Positions 49,006 to 58,737 of a stretch of DNA of 64,000 nt are shown piece by piece. Each line of letters begins with the position of its first letter. Position 1 is the first letter of the stretch. The translations under genes and the position numbers were made by a program. The stretch comes from Aminomonas paucivorans DSM 12260 (GTDB lineage Bacteria > Synergistota > Synergistia > Synergistales > Synergistaceae): NCBI RefSeq assembly GCF_000165795.1, contig NZ_CM001022.1, positions 62,001 through 126,000 of the forward strand. The letters are read 5' to 3'. A model generated the notes under the pieces. That model had not been told where the DNA came from and did not search any database. It saw only the letters and a program-made list of their open reading frames with translations.

Positions 49006-52000
49006 ATGAAATACGGAGACTTGATCCAGTTCGAGCCTATCGAGTCCGTGGTCCAGCTGCGGGATGCCGACGAGGCCACCGTTGCCCGACAGCTTGTCCA
49101 GACCTACGTAATCTCCTCGGAAATGGCCGAGAAGTTGGTCAGCCTGGTCGTCCCTCAGCTTCAGTTCGACCAGCCCATGGATAACAAAGGGTTACTGGTC
49201 GTGGGCAACTACGGCACCGGAAAATCGCACCTCATGTCCGTGATCTCCGCCCTGGCTGAAAACGGCGACCTCGTGGCGCACCTGAACGATAAGAGCGTGG
49301 CAAGCGCCGTGAGCGGGATCAGCGGGCGCTTCAAGGTGATCCGGGCGGAACTGGAAGCGACCACAATGCCTCTGCGCGATTTTGTGTGCCAACAGCTTGA
49401 GGAGCACCTCGCCACATGGGGAATCTCGTTTTCGTTCCCACCACAAGAACAACTTTTGAGCCATAAGCGAGCCTTTGAAGAGATGATGTCTGCGTTTCAC
49501 CAAGAGTACCCCGATTATGGATTGCTTGTTGTGGTAGACGAATTGCTTGACTATTTGAGAACCCGAGACGACCACCAGATTATTCTGGATCTCAATTTTC
49601 TCCGTATTTTGGGTGAAGTATGCAAGGACTTGCGATTTCGTTTTATGGCGGGTGTCCAAGAGGCGGTTTTTGAATCAGGGCGTTTTCAGTTTGTTGCAGA
49701 CACGCTCCGCCGGGTGAAGGACCGCTTCGAGCAGATCCTCATCGCCCGCAAGGACGTCAAGTTCGTGGTGGCCGAGCGTCTGCTCAAAAAGACCGTCGAC
49801 CAGCAGGCGAAAATCCAGGGGTACCTGGCTCCTTTTGCCAAGTTTTATGGCCGGATGAACGAGCGCATGGACGAATTCGTGCGCCTCTTTCCCGTTCACC
49901 CCGACTACATCGACACCTTCGAACGGATCACCGCAGTGGAAAAACGCGAGGTACTCAAGACCCTGTCCCTGTCCATGAAGCGGCTCCTGGACCAGAACGT
50001 GCCAGAAGACCGGCCTGGAGTCATCGCCTATGACAGCTACTGGGCCAGCCTGCGCGAGGACTCGTCCTTCCGCACCGTTCCGGACATCAAGTCGGTCATT
50101 GATTGCAGCATGGTGCTGGAGTCGCGCATCCAGCAGGCCTTCACCCGTCCTGTCTACACCCCGCTGGCGACCCGACTCATCCACGCACTCTCGGTCCACC
50201 GGCTTACGACGGGCGATATCTACGCTCCTTTGGGTGCGACGGCGGAGGAGCTGCGCGACGGATTGTGTCTCTTCCAACCGGGTATCGAGGAACTAGGCGG
50301 AGATCCGGCCGATGACCTGCTTTCTCAGGTGGAGACCGTCCTGCGGGAAATCCACAAGACGGTGAGCGGGCAGTTCATTTCGTCCAATCCGGATAACCGC
50401 CAGTATTACCTGGACCTCAAGAAGACCGACGACTTCGACGCGCTGATCGAGAAGCGGGCCGAGAGCCTCGATCCTTCGCAACTCGACCGCTACTACTACG
50501 AAGCGCTCCGGCGAGTCATGGAGTGCACGGATCAGACCTACGTCACGGGCTACAAGATCTGGCAGCACGAGCTTGAATGGCTGGAGCGCAAGGCCGCGCG
50601 ACAGGGATACCTTTTCTTCGGTGCCCCCAACGAGCGCTCCACCGCGGTGCCGCCGCGAGACTTCTACCTCTATTTCCTCCAGCCCTTTGACGCGCCGCAT
50701 TTCAAGGACGAGAAAAAACCCGAAGAGCTGTTCCTGCGCCTGGTGAACATGGATGAGGGATTTCGCGTCGCCCTTCGAAACTACGCCGCCGCCCTGGACC
50801 TTGCATCCACCTCGTCGGGTCATGCCAAGTCCGCCTACGAATCCAAGGCATCGAATTCCCTGCGCGATCTCGTCCAGTGGCTCCAAAAGAACATGACCAC
50901 GGCTTTTGGGGCCACCTATCAGGGAAGGACCAAAGGGCTGACCGAATGGGTCGCCAAGGGGAAAACGATCCGAGAGCTATCTGGCATCCAATCCCATGAA
51001 CGAATCAACTTCCGCGATTTGGTGAACACCATCGCGGGTGTTTGCCTTGACGTACAGTTCCGGGATCAGGCTCCCGAATACCCGTTCTTCTCGGTGCTCA
51101 TCACGGGAGCGAACCGACCCCAGGCTGCGCAGGACGCCCTGCGTGCCATCGCCGGACAGAGTCGCACCAAACAGGCCACGGCGGTGCTGGATGCCCTGGA
51201 GCTTCTCGACGGGGAGCGCCTGGATCCCTCCCGGTCCAGATACGCTCAATACATCCTTGAAGTTGCCCAAAAAAAGGGGCCCGGACAGGTCGTCAACCGA
51301 GCCGAGCTGATCCAAGACGTTCTTGGCGTGGAATACCTGGCACCGCAACGGTTGCGCCTCGAACCCGAATGGGTCGTGGTGGTGCTGGCAGCACTGGTCT
51401 ACGCCGGCGAGGTGGTCCTCTCCGTCCCGGGCAGGAAGTTCGATGCCACGGATCTGGCGCAACTGGCCGGGACGGGCATCGACGAACTGACCCAGTTCAA
51501 GCACATCGAACGGCCCAAGGATTGGAACCTCCCGGCACTCAAGGCGCTTTTCGAACTGCTCGACCTCATACCGGGCATGGCGCAACTGGTTACCCAGGGC
51601 AAGGACGAACCGGTTCAGGCGCTGCAGAAGGCCGTCACCAACGCCGTCGAGCGGCTGGTGCTGGTGCAGCGGAGCATGCAGACCGGATTGTTCTTCTGGG
51701 GCCGCAGCCTGCTGGGTGAAGAGGAGGTCAAGAAGCTCCGCGCGAAACTGGACGAGACCAAGGTCTTTCTCGAATCCCTTCAGGTCTACACCACCACCGG
51801 TAAGCTCAAGAACTTTCGCTACGATGTCTCGGAAGTGACCGCACAACGGAACGGACTCGAATCCCTTGCCGAAATCAGGTCGCTTGAGGAACTGGTGGGG
51901 GATCTCGGCTCGATGGCCTCGTACCTCTTCACCGCCGAGGCCGTCCTGCCCGCCGGACATGAATGGATCGACAAGATGAGGGCTACGCGGGGCGAAATCC

Positions 52001-52737
52001 TCGACCAGATCGGGGACCCGGCCAAGCGGAGCGCTGCGGCATTCCGCCAGCAGACGAAGGCAAAGCTCGGCGACCTCAAGAGGGCCTACCGGCAGGCCTA
52101 CCTTTCCCTGCACGCCAAAGCGCGTCTCGGGGTGAACGAGGACAAGCGCAAGGCTCGGCTCGCGGTTGACGAGCGGCTTAAGAACCTGCAGAAACTCTCC
52201 ACCATCGACCTGATGCCCCGTCAGCACCTCTCGGATTTCCAGAGCCGGCTTGCCGAATTGAAGAGCTGCTTTGTGCTCACGGAACAGGAACTGGAGGCGT
52301 CGCCGGTCTGCCCGCATTGCAACTTCAAGCCGGGCGCGGAACCGCCCACGGTCCCTGCTTCGGCGACGCTGGATGCCCTGGACGGGGAGCTCGACAAGCT
52401 CGTGGAGGATTGGACCCGGACGCTGCTTGCCAACCTCGATGATCCCGCCACCAGGGAGAACCTGAGCCTGCTCAAGCCTGAGCCGCGCGTGCTGGTGGAC
52501 GGCTTCATCAAAAAGCGGGCCCTGCCGGACGACCTGGATCCGCATTTTCTCCACGCCCTGCAGGAAGTGCTTTCCGGCCTCACCAAGGTCTCGGTCAAGA
52601 CCGCGGACCTGCGCAACGCCCTGCTCTTGGGCGGCTCCCCGGCCACCCCGACGGAGATGAGGAAGCGGTTCGAGGAATACCTGGACGGGTTGGTCAAAGG
52701 CCAAGAACCCGGCAAGGTAAGAATCGTGCTGGAGTAG
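49006..52737 (+). CDS. brxC: BrxC-type large ATPase (DUF6079), BREX-3
   Basis: 1243 residues; ATG at 49006 with AGGAGG 9 bases upstream. N-terminal AAA-type domain: '[20 protein letters not shown]' (Walker A, about 65) and '[20 protein letters not shown]' (Walker B, about 180). The rest is long helical sequence ending in a zinc-ribbon-like pair ('[13 protein letters not shown]', about 1110) and a helical tail. This is the BrxC/PglY protein of BREX, an ATPase needed for exclusion of phage DNA. The stretch 49430-49690 is noticeably richer in A and T than the remainder of the gene. Confidence 0.88.
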   Translation: MKYGDLIQFEPIESVVQLRDADEATVARQLVQTYVISSEMAEKLVSLVVPQLQFDQPMDNKGLLVVGNYGTGKSHLMSVISALAENGDLVAHLNDKSVASAVSGISGRFKVIRAELEATTMPLRDFVCQQLEEHLATWGISFSFPPQEQLLSHKRAFEEMMSAFHQEYPDYGLLVVVDELLDYLRTRDDHQIILDLNFLRILGEVCKDLRFRFMAGVQEAVFESGRFQFVADTLRRVKDRFEQILIARKDVKFVVAERLLKKTVDQQAKIQGYLAPFAKFYGRMNERMDEFVRLFPVHPDYIDTFERITAVEKREVLKTLSLSMKRLLDQNVPEDRPGVIAYDSYWASLREDSSFRTVPDIKSVIDCSMVLESRIQQAFTRPVYTPLATRLIHALSVHRLTTGDIYAPLGATAEELRDGLCLFQPGIEELGGDPADDLLSQVETVLREIHKTVSGQFISSNPDNRQYYLDLKKTDDFDALIEKRAESLDPSQLDRYYYEALRRVMECTDQTYVTGYKIWQHELEWLERKAARQGYLFFGAPNERSTAVPPRDFYLYFLQPFDAPHFKDEKKPEELFLRLVNMDEGFRVALRNYAAALDLASTSSGHAKSAYESKASNSLRDLVQWLQKNMTTAFGATYQGRTKGLTEWVAKGKTIRELSGIQSHERINFRDLVNTIAGVCLDVQFRDQAPEYPFFSVLITGANRPQAAQDALRAIAGQSRTKQATAVLDALELLDGERLDPSRSRYAQYILEVAQKKGPGQVVNRAELIQDVLGVEYLAPQRLRLEPEWVVVVLAALVYAGEVVLSVPGRKFDATDLAQLAGTGIDELTQFKHIERPKDWNLPALKALFELLDLIPGMAQLVTQGKDEPVQALQKAVTNAVERLVLVQRSMQTGLFFWGRSLLGEEEVKKLRAKLDETKVFLESLQVYTTTGKLKNFRYDVSEVTAQRNGLESLAEIRSLEELVGDLGSMASYLFTAEAVLPAGHEWIDKMRATRGEILDQIGDPAKRSAAAFRQQTKAKLGDLKRAYRQAYLSLHAKARLGVNEDKRKARLAVDERLKNLQKLSTIDLMPRQHLSDFQSRLAELKSCFVLTEQELEASPVCPHCNFKPGAEPPTVPASATLDALDGELDKLVEDWTRTLLANLDDPATRENLSLLKPEPRVLVDGFIKKRALPDDLDPHFLHALQEVLSGLTKVSVKTADLRNALLLGGSPATPTEMRKRFEEYLDGLVKGQEPGKVRIVLE

Positions 52738-52746
52738 GGATTTCCC

Positions 52747-54420
52747 ATGGACAGGAGCGAACACGAAATCAAGACGATCCTGGATCGGGGAGAGACCCTG
52801 ATAACCGAGTTTAAAAGCGACACCAAGAGGTTGCCGGATCGCGATCTTGTGGCGGCGGTGGTGGCCATGGCCAATACCGAAGGTGGACTGATTCTTTTGG
52901 GAGTCGAGGATGACGGAAGCGTTACGGGCGTTCAGCCCAGTCATCGAGATACCACGGGACTCAAGGCGCTGATCGCCAACCGCACCAGCCCATCGGTAGC
53001 CATCTCCACGGAAATCATCGAGCGGGACGAGACGAGGATTCTCGCCATCACCGTGCCGAAGTCTCGTTCCATCGTGTCAACCACGGACGGACTCGTGGTG
53101 CGTCGCCGCCTCATGGCTTCCGGCAGCCCCGAGGCCGTGCCCTTTTACCCTCACGAGTTTATCCAGCGCCAGGCCAGCTTGGGGTTGGTTGATCCCTCGG
53201 CCATGCCTCTGGTGTCCCTCAGCGCCGAAGACCTGAACCCCCTTGAACGACAACGCATACGCGAAGCCATCCGCCGCTACGGCGGTGATACGACGCTCCT
53301 GCCTTTGGCCGACGAAGAACTGGACGGGGCATTGGGGCTTGTGACGGTCGTGGAGGGGGTTCGCCGCCCGACCGTTGCGGGGTTGCTCCTTCTGGGGCAC
53401 GAAGAAACGATCCGTCGGCATATTCCCGCCCACGAAGTCGCCTTTCAGGTCCTGGAGGGGACAGGGGTCCACGTCAACGAGTTCTTCCGCAAACCCCTTC
53501 TGCAAACCTTCGAGGAAGTGGAGCTGCGTTTCAAGGCCCGGGTTGTGGAACAGGAAATCCAAGTCGGCCTTTTTCGGGTACCCATCCCCAACTATGACCG
53601 CCGGGCCTTTCGGGAAGGGTTCGTCAATGCGCTGGTCCATCGGGACTATGCGCGATTGGGTGCCGTGCACGTGCGGCTGGATGACGACGGTCTCGCCATT
53701 GTCAGTCCGGGAGGGTTCATCGAAGGCGTGACCCTGCACAATCTGCTGGTGGCACCGCCGCGCTCCCGGAATCCTATCCTGGTCGATGTGGTCAAAAGAA
53801 TCGGCCTGGCCGAACGCACCGGACGAGGCATCGACCGGATTTATGAAGGGATGCTGCGTTATGGCCGACCGGAGCCGGACTACTCCATGTCGGACGCTTT
53901 TTCCGTGGCGTTGTGCATGTCTCGCGCCGATGGGGATCCCTCTTTTCTTGAGATGGTCCTTGCCTATGAGTCGCGCACCAATGGGTCGATGCCCCTCGAT
54001 AGCTTGATCATCCTTTCCCGGTTGCATCAGGAACGCCGCCTCACCACAGCCGATTTGGCCGCAAGCACCCAGAAACCGGAATCCTCGACGCGCGCTACCC
54101 TTGAAAAGCTGTTGGAGGCCGGGATGATCGAAGCGCAGGGCACGGGGCGCGGACGATCCTATATGCTTGGTGCCAAGGTTTACAAGAAAACCGGTCAGAA
54201 GGCAGCCTATGTCCGACAGGCCGGTTTCGATTCCCTCCAGCAGGAGCAGATGGTGCTGGCCTACATCGGGAAACATGGTTCCATCAAACGGGGCGAGGCG
54301 ATGGAGTTGTGCCGGTTGACGGGTCCCCAGGCCTACTACCTGCTTCATCGTCTCGCCCAACAAGGGAAGATCCGCAAGCAGGGGGAAAGGCGCCATGCGC
54401 TCTATACACGAGAACCATAA
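52747..54420 (+). CDS. AlbA_2/HATPase_c_4 ATP-binding protein (RecG-like regulator) in the BREX locus
   Basis: 557 residues. Residues 1-125: AlbA_2 domain ('LITEFKSDTKRLPDRDLVAA', 'VVAMANTEGGLILLGVEDDG', 'VPFYPHEFIQRQASLG'). Residues 270-385: HATPase_c_4 ('REGFVNALVHRDYARLGAVH', 'SPGGFIEGVTLHNLLVAPPR', 'AERTGRGIDRIYEGMLRYG'). The end has two winged-helix-like segments ('TTADLAASTQKPESSTRATL' and 'GSIKRGEAMELCRLTGPQAY'). Such proteins are usually DNA-binding regulators or small-molecule-responsive ATPases. It lies between brxC and the methylase, 10 bases after brxC, so it is cotranscribed and may regulate or license the system. Confidence 0.82.
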   Translation: MDRSEHEIKTILDRGETLITEFKSDTKRLPDRDLVAAVVAMANTEGGLILLGVEDDGSVTGVQPSHRDTTGLKALIANRTSPSVAISTEIIERDETRILAITVPKSRSIVSTTDGLVVRRRLMASGSPEAVPFYPHEFIQRQASLGLVDPSAMPLVSLSAEDLNPLERQRIREAIRRYGGDTTLLPLADEELDGALGLVTVVEGVRRPTVAGLLLLGHEETIRRHIPAHEVAFQVLEGTGVHVNEFFRKPLLQTFEEVELRFKARVVEQEIQVGLFRVPIPNYDRRAFREGFVNALVHRDYARLGAVHVRLDDDGLAIVSPGGFIEGVTLHNLLVAPPRSRNPILVDVVKRIGLAERTGRGIDRIYEGMLRYGRPEPDYSMSDAFSVALCMSRADGDPSFLEMVLAYESRTNGSMPLDSLIILSRLHQERRLTTADLAASTQKPESSTRATLEKLLEAGMIEAQGTGRGRSYMLGAKVYKKTGQKAAYVRQAGFDSLQQEQMVLAYIGKHGSIKRGEAMELCRLTGPQAYYLLHRLAQQGKIRKQGERRHALYTREP

Positions 54421-54497
54421 GCTATGCATATGTGTTATCGTTGCTTTGCACGAGTGTATGGCGAGTGCATCGAAATCCCGGGAATGAAGGGGAAGTC

Positions 54498-57230
54498 ATG
54501 AAGAACGATCCCAACAACCAGAGCGATCTCTTTCAAACGTCCCCATCCGCGAGCGATTCGGGATCTGTGGAATGCCTGGGCATGACGTTTCCCAGCGATG
54601 AGGCGCGGCGAAAGCACTTCCTTGCCCTTCTGCGGGAGAAACTCCAGGAACCGGAGTTCCGAAAGGGCGAAGGATTCCCCATCGGCTCGGACGAGGACAT
54701 CCTGGCGCTGTCCGATCCGCCCTACTACACCGCCTGCCCGAACCCCTGGATTGCCGACTTCGTCAGCCACTACGGCAAGCCCTACGACCCGAGCACGCCC
54801 TACCGCCGGGAGCCCTTCGCCGTGGATGTGAGCGAGGGAAAGACGGACCCCATCTACAAGGCCCATTCGTACCACACGAAGGTGCCCCATCTGGCGATCA
54901 TGCCGTCCATTCTGCACTACACCGAACCGGGGGATGTGGTTTTGGACGGGTTTTGCGGTTCGGGCATGACGGGGGTGGCCGCGCAGATGTGCAGCCACCG
55001 GGGGGTGGTCGAATCGCTGGGCTACCGGGTGGACGACGACGGAACCATCCTGCGGCGGGAGGCTGCCGAAAACGGCGAGGCGGACTGGAAACCCGTTTCG
55101 AAGCTTGGTTCACGCAGAGTCGTGCTGAACGACCTGTCCCCCGCCGCGACGTTCATCGCCGCCAACTACACCCTGCCCTTTGACGTCCGGGAGTTCGCCC
55201 GCGCGGGAAGACGGATCCTCGATGAAGTGGAAAGCGAAATCGGATGGATGTACCGGACGCTCCGGACCGATGAAAAAGGGGCGACCGGCGAATCGCCGGA
55301 AACCTGGGCCAAAGCGCTCGATGCCTGCCGGACGACGGAAGAAATCCGTTTCCTTCTCGCTTCTCGGCCCTCGGCGTTCGGCACCGTCGAGTACACCGTC
55401 TGGAGCGAGGTGTTCACCTGTCCCGACTGCTCGGGGGAAGTGGTTTTCCTGGACGAAGCCCTCGACGACGAGACCAAGCGCGTCCGGGAAACCTTTCCGT
55501 GCCCCCACTGCGGGAGCGAATTGACCAAGAAGCGCCTGGAGCGTTGTGTGGAAACGCGCCTCGATCCTCAATCCCATACAACCATTCGCACCCCGAAACG
55601 GCGGCCGTCGCTGATCTCGTATGGGATGGGGAAAAAGCGACATGAAAAGGTCCCGGATGCATTCGACCTGAAGGTTCTCAAGAAGATTGAAGAACTGCCT
55701 TTCCCGCAGGAATTGCCTACCGACCGGATGATGCACGCCCCGGAAGACGAAGAGAATTGGGGGGATAAATGGCGTGCGGGCACCGCTTCCTTCACCCACG
55801 TCCATCATCTGTTCCTGCCCCGGGCCGCCCACGCATTAGCCCTGCTTTGGCGCAAGGCCATTGCGCATCCCGACGCGAGAATGCGGAATATGTTGCTGTT
55901 CTTTGTGGAGCAGGCGATATGGACAACATCCGTGCTTAATAGATACCAACCGCAAGGATATAAGCAGGTTAACAAATATTTGCCGGGGGTATATTACTTA
56001 CCCTCTCAAAATTGTGAATTATCGCCGTGGTATGCGATAGCTGCTCGTGGGGAGCGAATTGCCAAGACGTTCACAAACTTCTCCTCGATGCAGGGAAATA
56101 CTGGGATTTCTACGAACACAGCAACTTGTCTTAGAGTGCCGGATGAAGGAATCGACTACATCTTCACTGACCCACCTTTCGGAGATAATCTGGCCTACGG
56201 AGAATTGAATTTCCTCGTCGAATCCTTCCATCGATGCTTCACCAACATGGAGCAGGAAGCCATCGTCAGCCCCCACCAGAAAAAGGGGCTTTCCGAATAC
56301 CAGGGACTCATGCGCCGATGCTTTGCGGAGTATTGTCGTGTGCTGAAACCGGGACGATGGATGACCGTGGTGTTTCACAACTCCCGTAACGCGGTCTGGA
56401 CCGCCATTCAGGAGTCTCTGCAAGTTGCCGGATTCGTCGTCGCCGACGTCCGGGTCCTGGATAAGCAACAAGGCTCGTTCAACCAGGCTGTCGCAACAGG
56501 TTCGGTCAAGCAGGATCTCGTCATTTCCGCCTACAAACCCAACGGGGGGCTGGAAGACCGATTCAAGCTGGAGGCGGGGACGGAGAACGGGGTCTGGGAC
56601 TTCGTCCGCACCCATCTGCGCCAACTGCCGGTGTTTGTATCCCGGGACGGTCTGGCCGAAGTGGTTGCCGAACGCCAGAATTACCTGCTCTTCGACCGCA
56701 TGGTGGCCTTCCACGTCCAGCGCGGCGTCACCGTGCCCCTGTCCGCGGCGGAGTTCTATGCCGGGCTGCCCCAGCGCTTTTCTGAGCGGGACCGCATGTA
56801 CTTTCTTCCCGAGCAGACCGCCGAGTACGACAAAAAGCGGCTGACCGTCCGGGAGGTCTTGCAGCTCCAGTTTTTCGTCATCGACGAGTCTTCGGCCATC
56901 CAGTGGCTCCGGCAGCAGCTTCTGAACAAGCCCCAGACCTTCCAGGAACTCCATCCGCAGTTCCTCAAAGAGATCGGCGGCTGGCAAAAGCACGAGAAGC
57001 CGTTGGAGCTCTCCGAGCTGCTGGAACAAAACTTTCTTCGCTATGACGGCAAGGGAGAGGTGCCAAACTCGATCCATGGCTACCTCTCGTCGAATTTCAA
57101 AGAGCTTCGCAACCTCCCCAAGGACGACGAGAACCTCCGCACCAAGGCCAAGGACCGTTGGTATGTGCCCGACCCCAACAAGGCCAGAGATCTGGAGGGC
57201 GCCTCTAGAAATCCGACCATCTGCGACTGA
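54498..57230 (+). CDS. PglXI-like DNA methylase, C-terminus replaced by IS sequence
   Basis: 910 residues, the last 10 from the IS. Motif order: a 'DPPYYTACPNPW' element at about 78, AdoMet motif I 'DGFCGSGMTGVAA' (about 150), a Cys4 ribbon ('FTCPDCSGEVVF' with 'FPCPHCGSELTK', about 310-340), and the catalytic 'FTDPPFGDNLAYGELNFLVE' (DPPF, about 555). This is the adenine-methylase type of BREX-3. An IS5-family element enters after codon 900; 78 native residues remain as an orphan fragment at 58498-58731 in the correct frame. Whether the shortened protein is active is unknown. An AT-rich patch covers 55890-56180, between the motifs. Confidence 0.85.
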   Translation: MKNDPNNQSDLFQTSPSASDSGSVECLGMTFPSDEARRKHFLALLREKLQEPEFRKGEGFPIGSDEDILALSDPPYYTACPNPWIADFVSHYGKPYDPSTPYRREPFAVDVSEGKTDPIYKAHSYHTKVPHLAIMPSILHYTEPGDVVLDGFCGSGMTGVAAQMCSHRGVVESLGYRVDDDGTILRREAAENGEADWKPVSKLGSRRVVLNDLSPAATFIAANYTLPFDVREFARAGRRILDEVESEIGWMYRTLRTDEKGATGESPETWAKALDACRTTEEIRFLLASRPSAFGTVEYTVWSEVFTCPDCSGEVVFLDEALDDETKRVRETFPCPHCGSELTKKRLERCVETRLDPQSHTTIRTPKRRPSLISYGMGKKRHEKVPDAFDLKVLKKIEELPFPQELPTDRMMHAPEDEENWGDKWRAGTASFTHVHHLFLPRAAHALALLWRKAIAHPDARMRNMLLFFVEQAIWTTSVLNRYQPQGYKQVNKYLPGVYYLPSQNCELSPWYAIAARGERIAKTFTNFSSMQGNTGISTNTATCLRVPDEGIDYIFTDPPFGDNLAYGELNFLVESFHRCFTNMEQEAIVSPHQKKGLSEYQGLMRRCFAEYCRVLKPGRWMTVVFHNSRNAVWTAIQESLQVAGFVVADVRVLDKQQGSFNQAVATGSVKQDLVISAYKPNGGLEDRFKLEAGTENGVWDFVRTHLRQLPVFVSRDGLAEVVAERQNYLLFDRMVAFHVQRGVTVPLSAAEFYAGLPQRFSERDRMYFLPEQTAEYDKKRLTVREVLQLQFFVIDESSAIQWLRQQLLNKPQTFQELHPQFLKEIGGWQKHEKPLELSELLEQNFLRYDGKGEVPNSIHGYLSSNFKELRNLPKDDENLRTKAKDRWYVPDPNKARDLEGASRNPTICD
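57192..57197 (+). repeat. Target-site duplication, left copy (CTGGAG)
   Basis: CTGGAG ends the native methylase sequence and is repeated at 58492-58497 beyond the element. It encodes Leu-Glu in the methylase frame on both sides, so it is a duplication of target sequence produced by insertion. Confidence 0.75.
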
Positions 57231-58491
57231 AGGAGCCCCATCAAGGGTAGTACACTGAACCAATCGGGAGTCTCCCGGGAGAAGAAACACCGAAGCCCAC
57301 CAGGAGAGGTGGTCCTGAGAAGATGCGCCAGGGGAAACTGTTCTTCGAAGAGATGGCCTATCAGCGACTGGACAAGGGTAAGGATCCCTTGGTGACCCTT
57401 GCGGAGACGGTGGACTGGCGTATTTTCGAAGAACCCCTTCGGGCCTTCCGGGAGAGCCTGCGGACCACCGACTCCCCTGCGGGTCGCAAACCCTTCGACC
57501 CCCTGTTGATGTTCAAGATCCTGGTGCTCCAGTCCTTGTACAACCTGTCGGACGACGCCATGGAATACCAGATTCGAGACCGCCTCTCCTTCCAGCGCTT
57601 CTGCGATCTTTCCCTGGAGGACCGGGTCCCCGACGCCAAGACGCTGTGGCTGTTTCGGGAACAGTTGACCCAAGCGGGTCTGGTGGAACTCCTCTTCGCC
57701 CGGTTCGATGAAGCCCTTCGCCAGATGGGGTTGGAGGCCCGGAAGGGACAGATCGTGGATGCCTCCCTGGTCAGCGTCCCCATCCAGAGAAACAGCCGGG
57801 AGGAGAACCGACAGATTCGGGAAGGCAACCCACCCCAGGAATGGAGCGAAGCCAAGTCTCGCCAGAAGGACACCGAAGCGAGATGGACTGTGAAGAACGG
57901 CAAGAGCACCTTCGGGTACAAGAACCACATCGAGGCGGACGTCTCCTGCAAACTCATTCGGCGTTATGCCGTCACCCCCGCCTCGGTGCACGACAGCCAG
58001 GTTTTCAAGGAATTGCTGGATCCCGGGAACACCAGCAAAGACGTCTGGGCAGATGCGGCCTACCGTTCCGCTTCCCACCTGGAGTACCTGCGCCAGGAGG
58101 GGTACCGGGAGCACATCCAGAGGAAGGGGACCTCGGGGCACCCCCTGACCGGATGGGAGAAACAGGGCAACCGCACCCGATCTCGAACCCGCAGCCGGGT
58201 GGAACACATCTTTGCGGCCCAGAAACAGCAGGCGGGGACCCTTCTGCTGCGCAGCATCGGCCTGGCCCGAGCAAAGGCCCGCATCGGCCTTCGCAACCTG
58301 ATCTACAACCTCCAGCGCTTCACCTACTTGGTGACGCAGGTCTACGTATGGGCCTGAGGGGCAAGAGTGGCCCCTGATCCCTGGGAAAAGCCCTCCAGGG
58401 GGAGAGCCGAGCCCCAGCAGAGCCTACATGGGGGTGCACCCCGTCTGTTGCACGCAAAAGCGGTTCGAAAAACGGGTTTTGTAGAGGTTCC
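57198..58491 (+). mobile_element. IS5-family insertion sequence, 1294 bp
   Basis: Ends are imperfect inverted repeats: GGCGCCTCTAGAAATCCG on the left (57198-57215) against GGAACCTCTACAAAACCCG read inward from 58491. One transposase gene fills it. Flanked by the direct repeat CTGGAG. Six bases is not the usual duplication length of the best-known IS5 groups, so the subgroup is uncertain; a shorter true duplication with chance identity cannot be excluded. The 134 bases after the transposase contain only the right end. Confidence 0.85.
57323..58357 (+). CDS. IS5-family DDE transposase
   Basis: 344 residues, apparently intact. N-terminal IS5 domain ('MRQGKLFFEEMAYQRLDKGK', 'DPLLMFKILVLQSLYNLSDD', 'DRLSFQRFCDLSLEDRVPD'), then DDE residues in 'GQIVDASLVSV' (D), 'KDVWADAAYRSASHLEYL' (D) and 'RTRSRVEHIFAAQKQQAG' (E). 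ATG at 57323 follows AGGAGAGG. Because it is undamaged the element may still be able to move. Confidence 0.93.
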   Translation: MRQGKLFFEEMAYQRLDKGKDPLVTLAETVDWRIFEEPLRAFRESLRTTDSPAGRKPFDPLLMFKILVLQSLYNLSDDAMEYQIRDRLSFQRFCDLSLEDRVPDAKTLWLFREQLTQAGLVELLFARFDEALRQMGLEARKGQIVDASLVSVPIQRNSREENRQIREGNPPQEWSEAKSRQKDTEARWTVKNGKSTFGYKNHIEADVSCKLIRRYAVTPASVHDSQVFKELLDPGNTSKDVWADAAYRSASHLEYLRQEGYREHIQRKGTSGHPLTGWEKQGNRTRSRTRSRVEHIFAAQKQQAGTLLLRSIGLARAKARIGLRNLIYNLQRFTYLVTQVYVWA

Positions 58492-58734
58492 CTGGAGAAG
58501 CTCCGGGAACGGTCGCTGCTCCGGGAGTTCGACGCGTACAAGTCCCCCGGCACGAAGAAGCTCAGGCAGTTCCGCCACGAGGCGGTTCGGGCGGGATTCA
58601 AGAAAGCCTGGCAGGAACGCGATTACGCCGTCATCGTCGCCGTGGCCGGCAAGATTCCCGAGAGCGTCCTCCAGGAAGACCCCAAGCTCCTCATGTGGTA
58701 CGACCAGGCAGTCACCCGCTCGGAGGAGGCGTGA
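58492..58734 (+). pseudogene. Orphan 3' end of the methylase gene, beginning with right CTGGAG repeat
   Basis: In the same frame as the methylase once the element and one repeat are removed: 'LEKLRERSLLREFDAYKSPG', 'LRQFRHEAVRAGFKKAWQER', 'DYAVIVAVAGKIPESVLQED', ending 'WYDQAVTRSEEA' and TGA at 58732. No start codon or RBS of its own. It shows that the intact gene encoded 978 residues and that the downstream gene started 3 bases later. Confidence 0.85.
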
Positions 58735-58737
58735 AGC

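Noticed and set aside
49192-49659. Minus-strand frame of 155 codons inside brxC
   Set aside because: Lies fully within the coding sequence of a recognised gene and encodes no recognisable protein.
58358-58491. Possible second gene within the IS
   Set aside because: The 134 bases hold only the right inverted repeat and untranslated sequence; no frame resembles a passenger protein.
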